Below are positions 8,410 to 15,850 of a stretch of DNA of 31,224 nt, piece by piece; position 1 is the first letter of the stretch; each line of letters opens with the position of its first letter. Location of the stretch: contig PKWK01000321.1 of assembly GCA_003133205.1 (NCBI GenBank), positions 1 through 31,224 of the forward strand, given 5' to 3'. The notes beneath the pieces were generated by a model, which was not told where the DNA came from, did no database searches, and was given only the letters and a program-made list of their open reading frames with translations. The position numbers and the translations under genes were made by a program. The DNA is from Granulicella sp. (GTDB taxonomy: Bacteria; Acidobacteriota; Terriglobia; Terriglobales; Acidobacteriaceae).

Positions 8410-8475
8410 GTCATTCTGGCCTGAGCGAAGTCGAAGGCCAGAATCTCCGCATTTCGCTTTTGTTTGTTTCCTCTC
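8410..8475. repeat. Dispersed hairpin repeat, copy B (upstream of pstS)
   Basis: Perfect 9-bp arms ATTCTGGCC (8413-8421) and GGCCAGAAT (8436-8444) enclose the loop TGAGCGAAGTCGAA. The tail ATTTCGCTTTTGTTTGTTTC matches the tails of copies A and C, although the stem differs. The 328-bp spacer between phoR and pstS holds this copy, the Pho-box-like site and a short CTCATA repeat; no gene was seen in it. Confidence 0.85.
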
Positions 8476-8494
8476 AAGGGATGACTTCTCGCCG

Positions 8495-8517
8495 CTCATA
8501 CCTCACAGCTCATAACT
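8495..8517. repeat. CTCATA-type dispersed repeat, copy 2
   Basis: CTCATACCTC, then ACAG, then CTCATAACT. The unit is nearly identical to one inside hemW (14773-14804) and related to one before hemC (2445-2469). It lies between phoR and pstS. Confidence 0.6.
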
Positions 8518-8586
8518 GAAATTAAAAATATCCAGCCGAACGCCCAGCGCGCCACCGCGTAACCAATCCCACTCCCCGCAACTCTC

Positions 8587-10020
8587 TCATTCCGAAATAC
8601 TCCGCGCCCTCGGCAGCCTCACCAGAAAAACGCTCCCCGCGCCCAGCTCGCTCTCCGCCCGGATCGTCCCGCCCTGCATCTCCACCATGTGCCGCGCGAT
8701 CGCCAACCCCAGCCCCGTCCCGCCAGACTCCCGGCTCCGCGCCTTGTCCACCCGGTAGAAGCGCTCGAAGATGCGTGTCAGATGCTCCGACGCAATCCCC
8801 GCCCCAAAGTCCCGCACGCTGAACTCCACCGCACCCGCACCCTCCGCACCAGATTCATCCCCGCCCGGCCCGTCTGCATCCAGCGTCCAGACCTCCCGCG
8901 CGCTGACCACCACCCGGCTCCGCTGGGCATCCTTCGCCTGCCCGTACTTGATCCCGTTCTCGATCAGGTTGCCCAGCACCTGCACCATGGAGTCGGTGTC
9001 CGCGAAGACCTGCGCCCCGGTCGTCTCGCCGATCTCCAGCTCCGCCTCGGCGTCCTGTACCATTCCGCTCATCGCCGCCACCGCGTCGCGCACCAGCACA
9101 TCGGCGCGCACCGGCCTGGGGTGCAGTACGGCCTCGCGCGAATCCACCCGAGCCATGGTCAGCAGGTCCTCGGTCAACCGGCTCATGCGAGTCGCATTCT
9201 TCAGAATCGTCCCCAGAAACTCCCGTGCCACCGGGCTCAGCGACTCCTCGTGGTCCAGCAGAGTCTCCACATACCCGCTGATCGAGGTCAGCGGAGTCCG
9301 CAGCTCATGCGACACATTGGCCACAAAGTCCCGCTGCGTCCGCTCCACCTCTTCGATCCGCGTGATGTCGTGCAGCACCGCAACCGCGCCGCCCGCCGGC
9401 ATCGGCGACGCATTCACCTCGAAGATGCGTCCCGGCGCCAGTGACGTCGTCCTCCGCTCGCACACCACCCGCTCGTCCAGCGCGGCCTTCACGCACGCCA
9501 GCACCTCCGGATCGCGCACCGTCTGCACCAGCGCATGTCCCACGCGCACGGCACTCGCCGCCGTCGCCCTGCTCGCGCTCACTCCCGCCAACAGCCGCTG
9601 CATCGCCTGGTTGGCCCACTGAATCCGCCCTGCTACATCCACCGCAACCACCGCATCCTGCATCGAGTCCAGCAGCGCCTCCAACTCCCGCCGCTCCTCC
9701 TGCACCCCGCTCAACACCCCCTGCAAATGCAGCGAAGTGCTCTCGATCGCCTGGTATGGATCTCCCCACTCCGTAAAAAATGTCTTCGCCCTTGCCGCAT
9801 CGAACTCAGGAAGGGTACGCACCGCATGGCTCAGCTTCTCCATCTCGCGCCGTACTCGCCAGCCATAGACCAGCGCAAAGACCGTCGCCAGAGAGATGCC
9901 GCAGCCCCACCCCGCCCACCAGTTCCCTGGAACGATCACCGTCGTCAGCTCGACAGACGATGCAATCGTCAACATCATCAGAAATATCAGTCCCGCCAAC
10001 GAAGCTCGACCCACGCCCAC
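8587..10020 (-). CDS. phoR: Phosphate regulon sensor histidine kinase PhoR
   Basis: Membrane sensor kinase for PhoB. Two hydrophobic segments lie at the N-terminus (about residues 8-28 and 33-53), followed by a linker, a PAS domain (about 110-220, LDSMQDAVVAVDVAGRIQWAN), the HisKA helix with phospho-accepting H238 in VSHELRTPLTSISGY, and a HATPase domain with N-box ENGIKYG, DFGAGI and GGTGLGLAI. The 477-residue length and the lack of a large periplasmic domain fit PhoR, which senses through PstB/PhoU. The start is GTG at 10020 with GGAAGGA just ahead; a GTG two codons later is an alternative. It follows phoB by 41 bp, so the two are co-transcribed. Confidence 0.93.
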   Translation of the reverse strand: MGVGRASLAGLIFLMMLTIASSVELTTVIVPGNWWAGWGCGISLATVFALVYGWRVRREMEKLSHAVRTLPEFDAARAKTFFTEWGDPYQAIESTSLHLQGVLSGVQEERRELEALLDSMQDAVVAVDVAGRIQWANQAMQRLLAGVSASRATAASAVRVGHALVQTVRDPEVLACVKAALDERVVCERRTTSLAPGRIFEVNASPMPAGGAVAVLHDITRIEEVERTQRDFVANVSHELRTPLTSISGYVETLLDHEESLSPVAREFLGTILKNATRMSRLTEDLLTMARVDSREAVLHPRPVRADVLVRDAVAAMSGMVQDAEAELEIGETTGAQVFADTDSMVQVLGNLIENGIKYGQAKDAQRSRVVVSAREVWTLDADGPGGDESGAEGAGAVEFSVRDFGAGIASEHLTRIFERFYRVDKARSRESGGTGLGLAIARHMVEMQGGTIRAESELGAGSVFLVRLPRARSISE

Positions 10021-10061
10021 CTGTCCTTCCCAAACGCGATGCCAGACGCAACGCCGGTCTG

Positions 10062-10772
10062 CTAATTCCCAGCCTGCGCCGTCTTCGGAATCTCGAACCG
10101 GTAGCCCGCCCCGCGCATCGTCTTAAGATAGCGCGGCTCCTCGGCGTCCTCCTCGATCTTCTCGCGGATGCGGCGCACATACACGTCCACCGAGCGCGGC
10201 GTCACAAAGCGCGCGTCGCCCCACACCGCGTCCAGCAACTGGTCGCGGCTGAAGACCCGCCCCGGATGCCGCGCCAGGTAATCCAGCAGCCGGAACTCAG
10301 TTGCGGTCGTCGTCACCAGCTCTCCATCGACCCGCAATTGCATCGCGTTCGCGTCGATCTCGACGTTTTCGAATTTCACCACCGAAGGCGCCGTCGGCCG
10401 CTCGAATCGCCGCAGCACGGCCTTCACCCTCGCCACCAATTCGCGTGTCCCGAAGGGCTTCGTAATGTAGTCGTCCGCGCCCAGCTCCAGCCCCATCACG
10501 CGATCGTTCTCCGCGGCCCGTGCCGTCAGAAAGATGATCGGCACCGTGCTCAACGCGGCGTTCTTACGCAGCCTCCGGCAAAGGTCCAGTCCGTCGCCGC
10601 CCGGGACCATGATGTCCAGAAGAAACACCGCCGGCGGCTGCCGCTCCGCATCCGCCACAATCTGGCCAATCGTGAGATACGGCCGCACCGTAAACCCTGC
10701 CGCTTCCAGGTGATACTGAACGAGCCGCGAGATGTCGGCGTCATCCTCCAGCACGAAAACAATCTGACTCAA
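10062..10772 (-). CDS. phoB: Phosphate regulon response regulator PhoB (OmpR family)
   Basis: DNA-binding response regulator that activates phosphate genes. The receiver domain (1-120) has the acidic pair in LEDDAD, phospho-acceptor D53 in FLLDIMVPG, the conserved Thr in FLTARA and Lys in DDYITKPF. The winged-helix domain (about 130-225) shows [31 protein letters not shown]-type sequence and the recognition helix region [15 protein letters not shown]. The start is TTG at 10772 with a good GAGGGA site 7 bases ahead. It is the first gene of the phosphate cluster; its leader contains four alternating GCCTCG/CGAGGC elements that could fold in competing ways. Confidence 0.94.
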   Translation of the reverse strand: [236 protein letters not shown]

Positions 10773-10852
10773 TGCGTAATCCCTCGCTCTTGCCGCTTTT
10801 CAAATCTTTGCCGTGCCGCTGTCTACACCTGCCGCTGACAAGTCTACGTCCT

Positions 10853-10914
10853 CGAGGCTGGCCTCGGCATCCGGAATCGAACGCCTCGTCCTTCATCAGT
10901 CGTCCGGCGAGGCC
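10853..10914 (-). promoter_or_regulatory. Competing hairpin elements in the phoB leader
   Basis: Four copies of one complementary hexamer pair lie within 62 bp: CGAGGC (10853-10858), GCCTCG (10861-10866), GCCTCG (10883-10888) and CGAGGC (10908-10913), the last extended to CGAGGCC against GGCCTCG (10860-10866). On the phoB-sense strand element 1 could pair with 2 or 3, and 3 with 4, so the structures exclude each other, as in attenuators. No T-run follows, so a terminator is not shown. The rest of the 278-bp spacer between phoB and the receiver gene shows no gene. Confidence 0.35.
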
Positions 10915-11050
10915 GCACTTAGCTTAGCCCACATTCGTGTTTTCTTTTGCTAACGTACGATGAATCGTTCGCTCCATTCCAGCCCCCGCAGCCCCTGCAG
11001 CGCAGGTATACTGAGTTATCTTGCGGGGGGGGCGGAGATTTCCTATCGAT

Positions 11051-11434
11051 ATGGAAACTAAGACCCATCTAATTCTTTGTGTTGACGACGAGGTCGTCGG
11101 TCTCCGTGTGCGGAAGATCCTTCTCGAACGGGCCGGCTACCAAGTCCTCACTGCCGCCGACGGCCACTCCGGCATCGAGCTGTTCGCCACCCAACCCGTC
11201 GATGCCGTCGTCCTCGACTATGCCATGCCGGGAATGCATGGCGGCGACGTCGCGAAGAAGATGCGCCAGACCAAGCCCGAAGTTCCGATTCTCCTGCTTT
11301 CCGCCTACGTTGGCCTGTCCGACGAGGTCAGTTCGTTGGTAGACGTCTACATGACCAAGGGCGAAGGAGCGCCCGCACTCCTCGACAAACTGGGCAACCT
11401 GCTCTCCCTCCCAGCCGCATCTCAACCTCGGTAG
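11051..11434 (+). CDS. Single-domain response regulator (CheY-like receiver)
   Basis: A lone receiver domain of 127 residues without an output domain. It shows the acidic pair in LCVDDEVVGL, the phospho-acceptor D56 in VVLDYAMPGMHGG, the Ser of LLLSAY, and a Lys in VYMTKGEG near residue 102. It probably works as a phosphate-transfer partner of the histidine kinase gene that starts 50 bp downstream. ATG at 11051 is preferred; the frame also has a TTG at 11021, but the codons between are a G8 run of no coding character. GGAG lies 13 bases before the ATG, a rather long spacing. A TATACT at 11007-11012 may be a -10 box, without a recognisable -35. Confidence 0.88.
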   Translation: METKTHLILCVDDEVVGLRVRKILLERAGYQVLTAADGHSGIELFATQPVDAVVLDYAMPGMHGGDVAKKMRQTKPEVPILLLSAYVGLSDEVSSLVDVYMTKGEGAPALLDKLGNLLSLPAASQPR

Positions 11435-11484
11435 CCGGAAAAGAACGCCGGACCGGCTCAGCCCGGGACAAAGGAAGAACAAGT

Positions 11485-13275
11485 TTGGAGCTTAAGCGAT
11501 TCAAACAAACCCTCCGGCAGGCCATGATTCTCCCGATCGTCGCGTGCCTGTTCCTGGCAGGCGTGCTCGTCTGGCAAATGAACGGATCCAACACCACCGT
11601 AGGCCTGATCGAGCAATCCGATCAAAGGATTGCCCTGACCACGCTGATTGAGAAGCTCGTCGTCGACGAAGAGACCGGCCTGCGTGGGTACCAGGTCACC
11701 TTCGACCCGCGCTTCCTTCAGCCTTACCACGATGCCGAGCCCCGCATGGAGCAGGCTGTCCAGCAGCTTCGCTCTATCCTCGGGCCCCAACAAAGGGTAC
11801 AGCTCGACCAGTTCGACCAGGAGCAACAGACCTGGCGTCAGTCCTTCGCCGAGCCCCTCATCGCCATCATCGCCGCCGGCGGCCGGGCAAACGATGACGA
11901 CATCAACCTCACCGGCAAGGCCAGGATGGAGACCATGCGCTCCCTTCTGGACGGAATCGTGAAGGCTTCCGAACAGCGGCGCACCGATCGCATCGCGACG
12001 TGGCAGCAGCAGAGCCACCATGTCCTCACCATCCTCATCGTGCTCGCGCTGGGCGTTGGTCTTATCATCGGCATGTTTACCAGGAGCCGACTGGAGGCCG
12101 TCTCTGCCGCCTTCCAAAGATCGCTTGACCTCCAGCGCCGCCGCACCGAAGAACTCTTCCAGTCCGAGCAGCACCTGCGCACAACCCTGGCCTCCATCGG
12201 CGATGGAGTCATCACTTGCGACCAGGACGGCAAAGTCCAGTTGATGAACCCCGTCGCACAGGAACTCACCGGATGGCTCGAATCACAGGCCCGCAACCAA
12301 CCACTCGATGAGGTCTTCCCCATCGTCAACGAGGGTACCCGCCAGCCGGTCGAAAATCCAGTCACCAAGGTCCAGCGCCTCAATCGCATCGTCGGCATCG
12401 CCAATCACACCCTGCTCATTCGCAAGGACGGATCGGAAATCGCCATCGACGACAGCGGAGCCCCCATCCGCAACGAAGCCGGCGAACTCACGGGCATCGT
12501 CATAGTCTTCCGCGATGTCACAATGGAGCGGCGAACCCGCGCCGCGCTGCTCGCCAACGAAAAGCTCGCGGTCGCCGGACGTCTCGCCTCCACGATAGCC
12601 CACGAGATTCACAACCCTCTCGACTCCGTCGCGAACCTCCTCTATCTATTGCAGCAGGACCCCGGGGATGCAGAGGCCAGGCATTTCCTCGAAATCGCCC
12701 AAAGCGAACTCGCGCGCGTCACCCAGATCAGCCGCGCCATGCTCAGCCTCTATCGCGAATCCAATGCGCCCGTCCCCGTCTGCCTGAAGGACATGCTCGA
12801 CGATCTGCTGCTGCTCATGGAAGGTCGCTTCAATACCCTCGGCGTCCGGGTCTCCTCCGATCTCCCGCCCGAGATCACCGTCGACGGATTCCCCGCGGAA
12901 CTCCGCCAGGTCTTCACCAACCTCATCACCAACGCCGCCGAGGCGGCTGCTGAGGGAGGCGCTGTCACGATCCGAATCGTCCCCCAGAAAGCGGGCCCCG
13001 ATTCGTCAGGCCATCGGCTGGAAGCCGGAGCCGTCGTCAAGATTACCGATGACGGTCCCGGAATCTCCCCCGAGATCCGCGACCACCTCTTCCAGCCCTT
13101 CTTCACCACCAAGGGCGAACGCGGCACCGGCCTCGGCCTGTGGGTCTCGCAGGGCATCATCCGCAAACACGCCGGCACGATTCAGCTCGAAAGCCGCATC
13201 GATGGCCCCGACCGAGGAACCACCGCCTCCGTCTTCCTCGCCTCCAAACCCGTCATCGCCCCCGGCGGCGACTAA
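11485..13275 (+). CDS. Membrane sensor histidine kinase with CHASE3 and PAS domains
   Basis: 596 residues. The first membrane helix (about 15-32, MILPIVACLFLAGVLVWQM) is followed by an extracytoplasmic CHASE3 domain (about 40-175, with VDEETGLRGYQVTFDPRFLQPY), a second membrane helix (about 180-200), a PAS domain (about 220-340, LASIGDGVITCDQDGKVQLMNP), a HisKA helix with H373 in AHEIHNPLDSVANLL, and a HATPase domain with N-box NLITNAAEAA, DDGPGI and GTGLGLW. The HEIHNP box is like that of NtrB-type kinases. The start is TTG at 11485 with AAGGAAG 7 bases ahead. It forms an operon with the receiver gene upstream. The stimulus is unknown; it is not a PhoR. Confidence 0.92.
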   Translation: MELKRFKQTLRQAMILPIVACLFLAGVLVWQMNGSNTTVGLIEQSDQRIALTTLIEKLVVDEETGLRGYQVTFDPRFLQPYHDAEPRMEQAVQQLRSILGPQQRVQLDQFDQEQQTWRQSFAEPLIAIIAAGGRANDDDINLTGKARMETMRSLLDGIVKASEQRRTDRIATWQQQSHHVLTILIVLALGVGLIIGMFTRSRLEAVSAAFQRSLDLQRRRTEELFQSEQHLRTTLASIGDGVITCDQDGKVQLMNPVAQELTGWLESQARNQPLDEVFPIVNEGTRQPVENPVTKVQRLNRIVGIANHTLLIRKDGSEIAIDDSGAPIRNEAGELTGIVIVFRDVTMERRTRAALLANEKLAVAGRLASTIAHEIHNPLDSVANLLYLLQQDPGDAEARHFLEIAQSELARVTQISRAMLSLYRESNAPVPVCLKDMLDDLLLLMEGRFNTLGVRVSSDLPPEITVDGFPAELRQVFTNLITNAAEAAAEGGAVTIRIVPQKAGPDSSGHRLEAGAVVKITDDGPGISPEIRDHLFQPFFTTKGERGTGLGLWVSQGIIRKHAGTIQLESRIDGPDRGTTASVFLASKPVIAPGGD

Positions 13276-13322
13276 CACCCCGCGATCTCCTCTGCCCTAC
13301 CTCGACTCTTTCCCACTCCGAT

Positions 13323-14375
13323 TCACGCACCGGAACCCCACCCCTTCAGCAACTCCCCAACCACCTTCGCCGTCTGTTCACACTCTTCCCTGCTCACATC
13401 GAAATGCGTGACGAACCGCACCACCCGCGGCCCCAGCCCGCCCGCCAGCACACCCTTCGTCTTCAACGCCGCGCAAAACGCAGCCGCATCCCCGCCGCTG
13501 CGCAGCTTGAAGACCACCATATTCGTCTGCACAGTAACCAGATCGATCTCCGCCACATCATGCGCCGCGACGGCCTCCGCCAGCAGGCGCGCATTCGCAT
13601 GATCCTCGCCCAGCCTCGCCGGCATCTCTTCCAACGCCACCAGCCCGGCCGCCGCCAGCACACCCGCCTGCCGCATTCCGCCGCCCAGCGCCTTGCGAAT
13701 CATCCGCGCACGCGCCATTGCCGCCGCGCTACCCACCAGCATCGACCCGACCGGCGCGCCCAGCCCCTTCGACAAGCAGAACATCACGGTATCGAATCCG
13801 CTCGTCAACTCCCGCACGCTCACGCCCAGCGCCGCCGCCGCGTTGAACACTCGCGCACCATCCAGATGTACCGGCAGCCCCACTGCGTGAGCCCCGTCGC
13901 AGATCTCCCGCGCAGTCGCAACAGGCATCACCGTCCCGCCCGACGACATGTGCGTGTTCTCGATACAAATCAATCCCGTCGACGCATGAAAGTGAACGTC
14001 CTGGAATATCACCCCGCGCACCTGCTCCCACGTCAGCACCCCACGCTCCGCCATCACCGTCCGCAGCGTGCAGCCGGAGAACGCCGCCGTCATCCCCATC
14101 TCCCAATCCAGCACATGCGCCCGCGCCTCGCACACAATCTCCTGCCCATGCTGCGTGTGCAGCCGGATCGCAACCTGGTTCCCCATCGTCCCGGTCGGCA
14201 CAAACAGCGCCGCCTCGCGCCCGAACACCTCCGCCGCCCGCGCCTCCAGCCGATTCACGGTTGGGTCTTCGCCATACACATCGTCGCCAACCTCAGCCGC
14301 CGCCATCGCCGCCCGCATCTTCGCCGTAGGCCGCGTAACCGTATCACTCCGCAAATCAATCATCGTCGCCAACAC
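13323..14375 (-). CDS. ltaE: Low-specificity L-threonine aldolase
   Basis: PLP-dependent cytosolic enzyme that splits L-threonine or L-allo-threonine into glycine and acetaldehyde. The N-terminus [19 protein letters not shown] and the [14 protein letters not shown] block are diagnostic of the beta-eliminating lyase / threonine aldolase family. Also present are the PTGTMGNQ cofactor loop, the aspartate in [11 protein letters not shown] that contacts the PLP nitrogen, and the Schiff-base lysine K203 in [12 protein letters not shown]. The length of 350 is typical. The start is GTG at 14375, with ATG at 14363 (four codons in) as an equally plausible start; GAGGGA lies just upstream. The gene is convergent with the CHASE3 kinase, with under 50 bp between stops. 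Confidence 0.93.
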   Translation of the reverse strand: MLATMIDLRSDTVTRPTAKMRAAMAAAEVGDDVYGEDPTVNRLEARAAEVFGREAALFVPTGTMGNQVAIRLHTQHGQEIVCEARAHVLDWEMGMTAAFSGCTLRTVMAERGVLTWEQVRGVIFQDVHFHASTGLICIENTHMSSGGTVMPVATAREICDGAHAVGLPVHLDGARVFNAAAALGVSVRELTSGFDTVMFCLSKGLGAPVGSMLVGSAAAMARARMIRKALGGGMRQAGVLAAAGLVALEEMPARLGEDHANARLLAEAVAAHDVAEIDLVTVQTNMVVFKLRSGGDAAAFCAALKTKGVLAGGLGPRVVRFVTHFDVSREECEQTAKVVGELLKGWGSGA

Positions 14376-14400
14376 ATTCCCTCATTCTCTCGTTCAAACA

Positions 14401-14438
14401 ATGGGTGCCCCATGATCACCCTGAACGAAGTGAAGGGT
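14401..14438. repeat. Palindromic repeats between hemW and the threonine aldolase gene (copy D)
   Basis: Two adjacent palindromes fill part of the 97-bp spacer. ATGGG-TGC-CCCAT (14401-14413) shares GGGTGCCCCA with the repeat inside the ABC transporter gene. Next, ACCCT (14418-14422) and AGGGT (14434-14438) flank GAACGAAGTGA, whose loop resembles that of copy B (TGAGCGAAGTCGAA). The stem sequence differs from copies A-C but still pairs. Confidence 0.65.
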
Positions 14439-14472
14439 TTATCGTGGGGTTACTCACTTTGCAGCCTTATCC

Positions 14473-15753
14473 CTACACCGCAGCCCCCACCAGCAACCGG
14501 CTGAAAACCTCATTCGAAGCCATCCGCCCACGCGCAGTCAGCCTCACTCTTCCGTTCTCAACAACCACCAACCCAGCCTCCTCCACATCGCTCATCGCCG
14601 CAACAGCATCCCCTATCAACCCCTCGCCAAACTCTGCCCGCAGCTCCTCCAAATCCACTCCATCATTCATCCGCAATCCAAGAAACATCGCCTCCTCAAA
14701 TCCCTGCTCCCTACCCACGATATCGACCTGTCGATCCGCCTCGGAAGCAAGCTGCACCAACGCTCCGTCTCCCTCATAACTCATACCTCGCAGCTCATAC
14801 CTCGCTCCCAAAAACCGCTCCAAATCATCCGAGTTCGCCCATCGCACCGCGCCGTCTCCACTCCGCAGCATAGAATGCGCGTCCAGCCCGAACCCCACAT
14901 AAGGCTCCCGCCGCCAATACTTCACGTTATGCCGCGATCTGTGATCGCTCTTCACGCCGGCCCGATGCCCTTCCCGCGCAAAATTCGAAATCTCATACTG
15001 CCTTACCCCACCCGCTTCCAGCCACTCGCACGCAGCCCCATACCACTCCGCCGTCTCATCCTCTGAAGCGACGTCCCCCGCCCCATACCTCACGCCCGAA
15101 GCCAGCATCTCCCGCCCCAGCCGCGAATCCTCATCCACCTCCAGCATGTACATGCTCAGATGCGGAACCCCGCTCGCCAGCGCCACCTCCACCGACTCGC
15201 GCCAACTCTCCGCCGTCTGCTGCGGCAGCCCCACAATCAAATCCACATTGATGTCTTCGATCCCAGCAGACCTCATCCGCCGAATCTCCGCCAGGCACAT
15301 CTCCCGCGTGTGCAGCCTCCCCACGCCCGCCGCCTCGCGATCCACAAACGACTGCACCCCAAAGCTCACCCGGTTCATCCCCTGCCGCAGCATCTCCCCG
15401 AGCGTCTCCTCCCCCAACTGCCCCGGCGCGCACTCGAGTGTCACCTCCGCACCCGCCGCAACCTCGAACTCACCCCGCAGCGTCTCAAACAGCCGCCGCA
15501 TCTGCTCCGCGCTCAACAAACTCGGCGTCCCCCCACCGAAGAAGACCGTATCCACCAGCCCCGGCAGATCCGCTCCAATCCGCTCCGCCGCGACCCGCGC
15601 GCCGCGCATCTCCGCGCACACCCGCTCGACATACCTATCCATCCGCGCAGACCCGGACGGCCCCGCCCCAAACACCCCCGAAGCGAAGTTGCAGTACGTA
15701 CACTTCGCCCTGCAGAACGGCACCGAGATGTACACACCCAGCGAACTTCCCAT
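14473..15753 (-). CDS. hemW: HemW-like radical SAM protein (heme chaperone, formerly called HemN-like)
   Basis: Radical SAM protein of the coproporphyrinogen-oxidase-like group; HemW is known to bind heme and pass it to target proteins rather than to oxidise coproporphyrinogen. The cluster cysteines are C14, C18 and C21 in PFCRAKCTYCNF, the CxxxCxxC pattern with Phe/Asn after it. Other marks are TVFFGGGTPSLL, the NRVSFGVQSF block, NVDLIVGLPQQT and a C-terminal HemN domain. I chose ATG at 15753 because it places GVYISVPFC at the N-terminus as in homologues and has GGAG upstream; the frame is open to an ATG at 15831, which would add 26 unlike residues and leave only 19 bp to the divergent ABC gene. 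A CTCATA-type repeat lies in frame near the middle of the C-terminal half (RYELRGMSYE). Confidence 0.92.
   Translation of the reverse strand: MGSSLGVYISVPFCRAKCTYCNFASGVFGAGPSGSARMDRYVERVCAEMRGARVAAERIGADLPGLVDTVFFGGGTPSLLSAEQMRRLFETLRGEFEVAAGAEVTLECAPGQLGEETLGEMLRQGMNRVSFGVQSFVDREAAGVGRLHTREMCLAEIRRMRSAGIEDINVDLIVGLPQQTAESWRESVEVALASGVPHLSMYMLEVDEDSRLGREMLASGVRYGAGDVASEDETAEWYGAACEWLEAGGVRQYEISNFAREGHRAGVKSDHRSRHNVKYWRREPYVGFGLDAHSMLRSGDGAVRWANSDDLERFLGARYELRGMSYEGDGALVQLASEADRQVDIVGREQGFEEAMFLGLRMNDGVDLEELRAEFGEGLIGDAVAAMSDVEEAGLVVVENGRVRLTARGRMASNEVFSRLLVGAAV
14773..14804. repeat. CTCATA-type dispersed repeat, copy 1, inside hemW
   Basis: CTCATAACTCATACCTCG, then CAG, then CTCATACCTCG. 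It matches the intergenic copy at 8495-8517 almost exactly, yet here it lies in the coding frame of hemW. An element of this kind inside a gene points to a spreading sequence rather than a functional gene part. Confidence 0.65.
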
Positions 15754-15850
15754 CCAGATCAACACTCCAGACTCAATTCTTGCACGCAACCTCGATTCCT
15801 CCTTCGCGAATCCATCCATCCCCGCAACCATCTAAAATGAGGACACCCGG

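Noticed and set aside
8259..8477. N-terminal extension of PstS through an open frame
   Set aside because: The extension has no signal peptide and no homology, while GTG at 8258 has a strong ribosome site and an ideal signal peptide.
10855..10915. Possible tRNA on the minus strand (GTTCGATTCC resembling a T-loop)
   Set aside because: The stem next to the loop does not pair (AGGCG against CCGGA) and no acceptor stem, D-arm or anticodon arm could be laid out.
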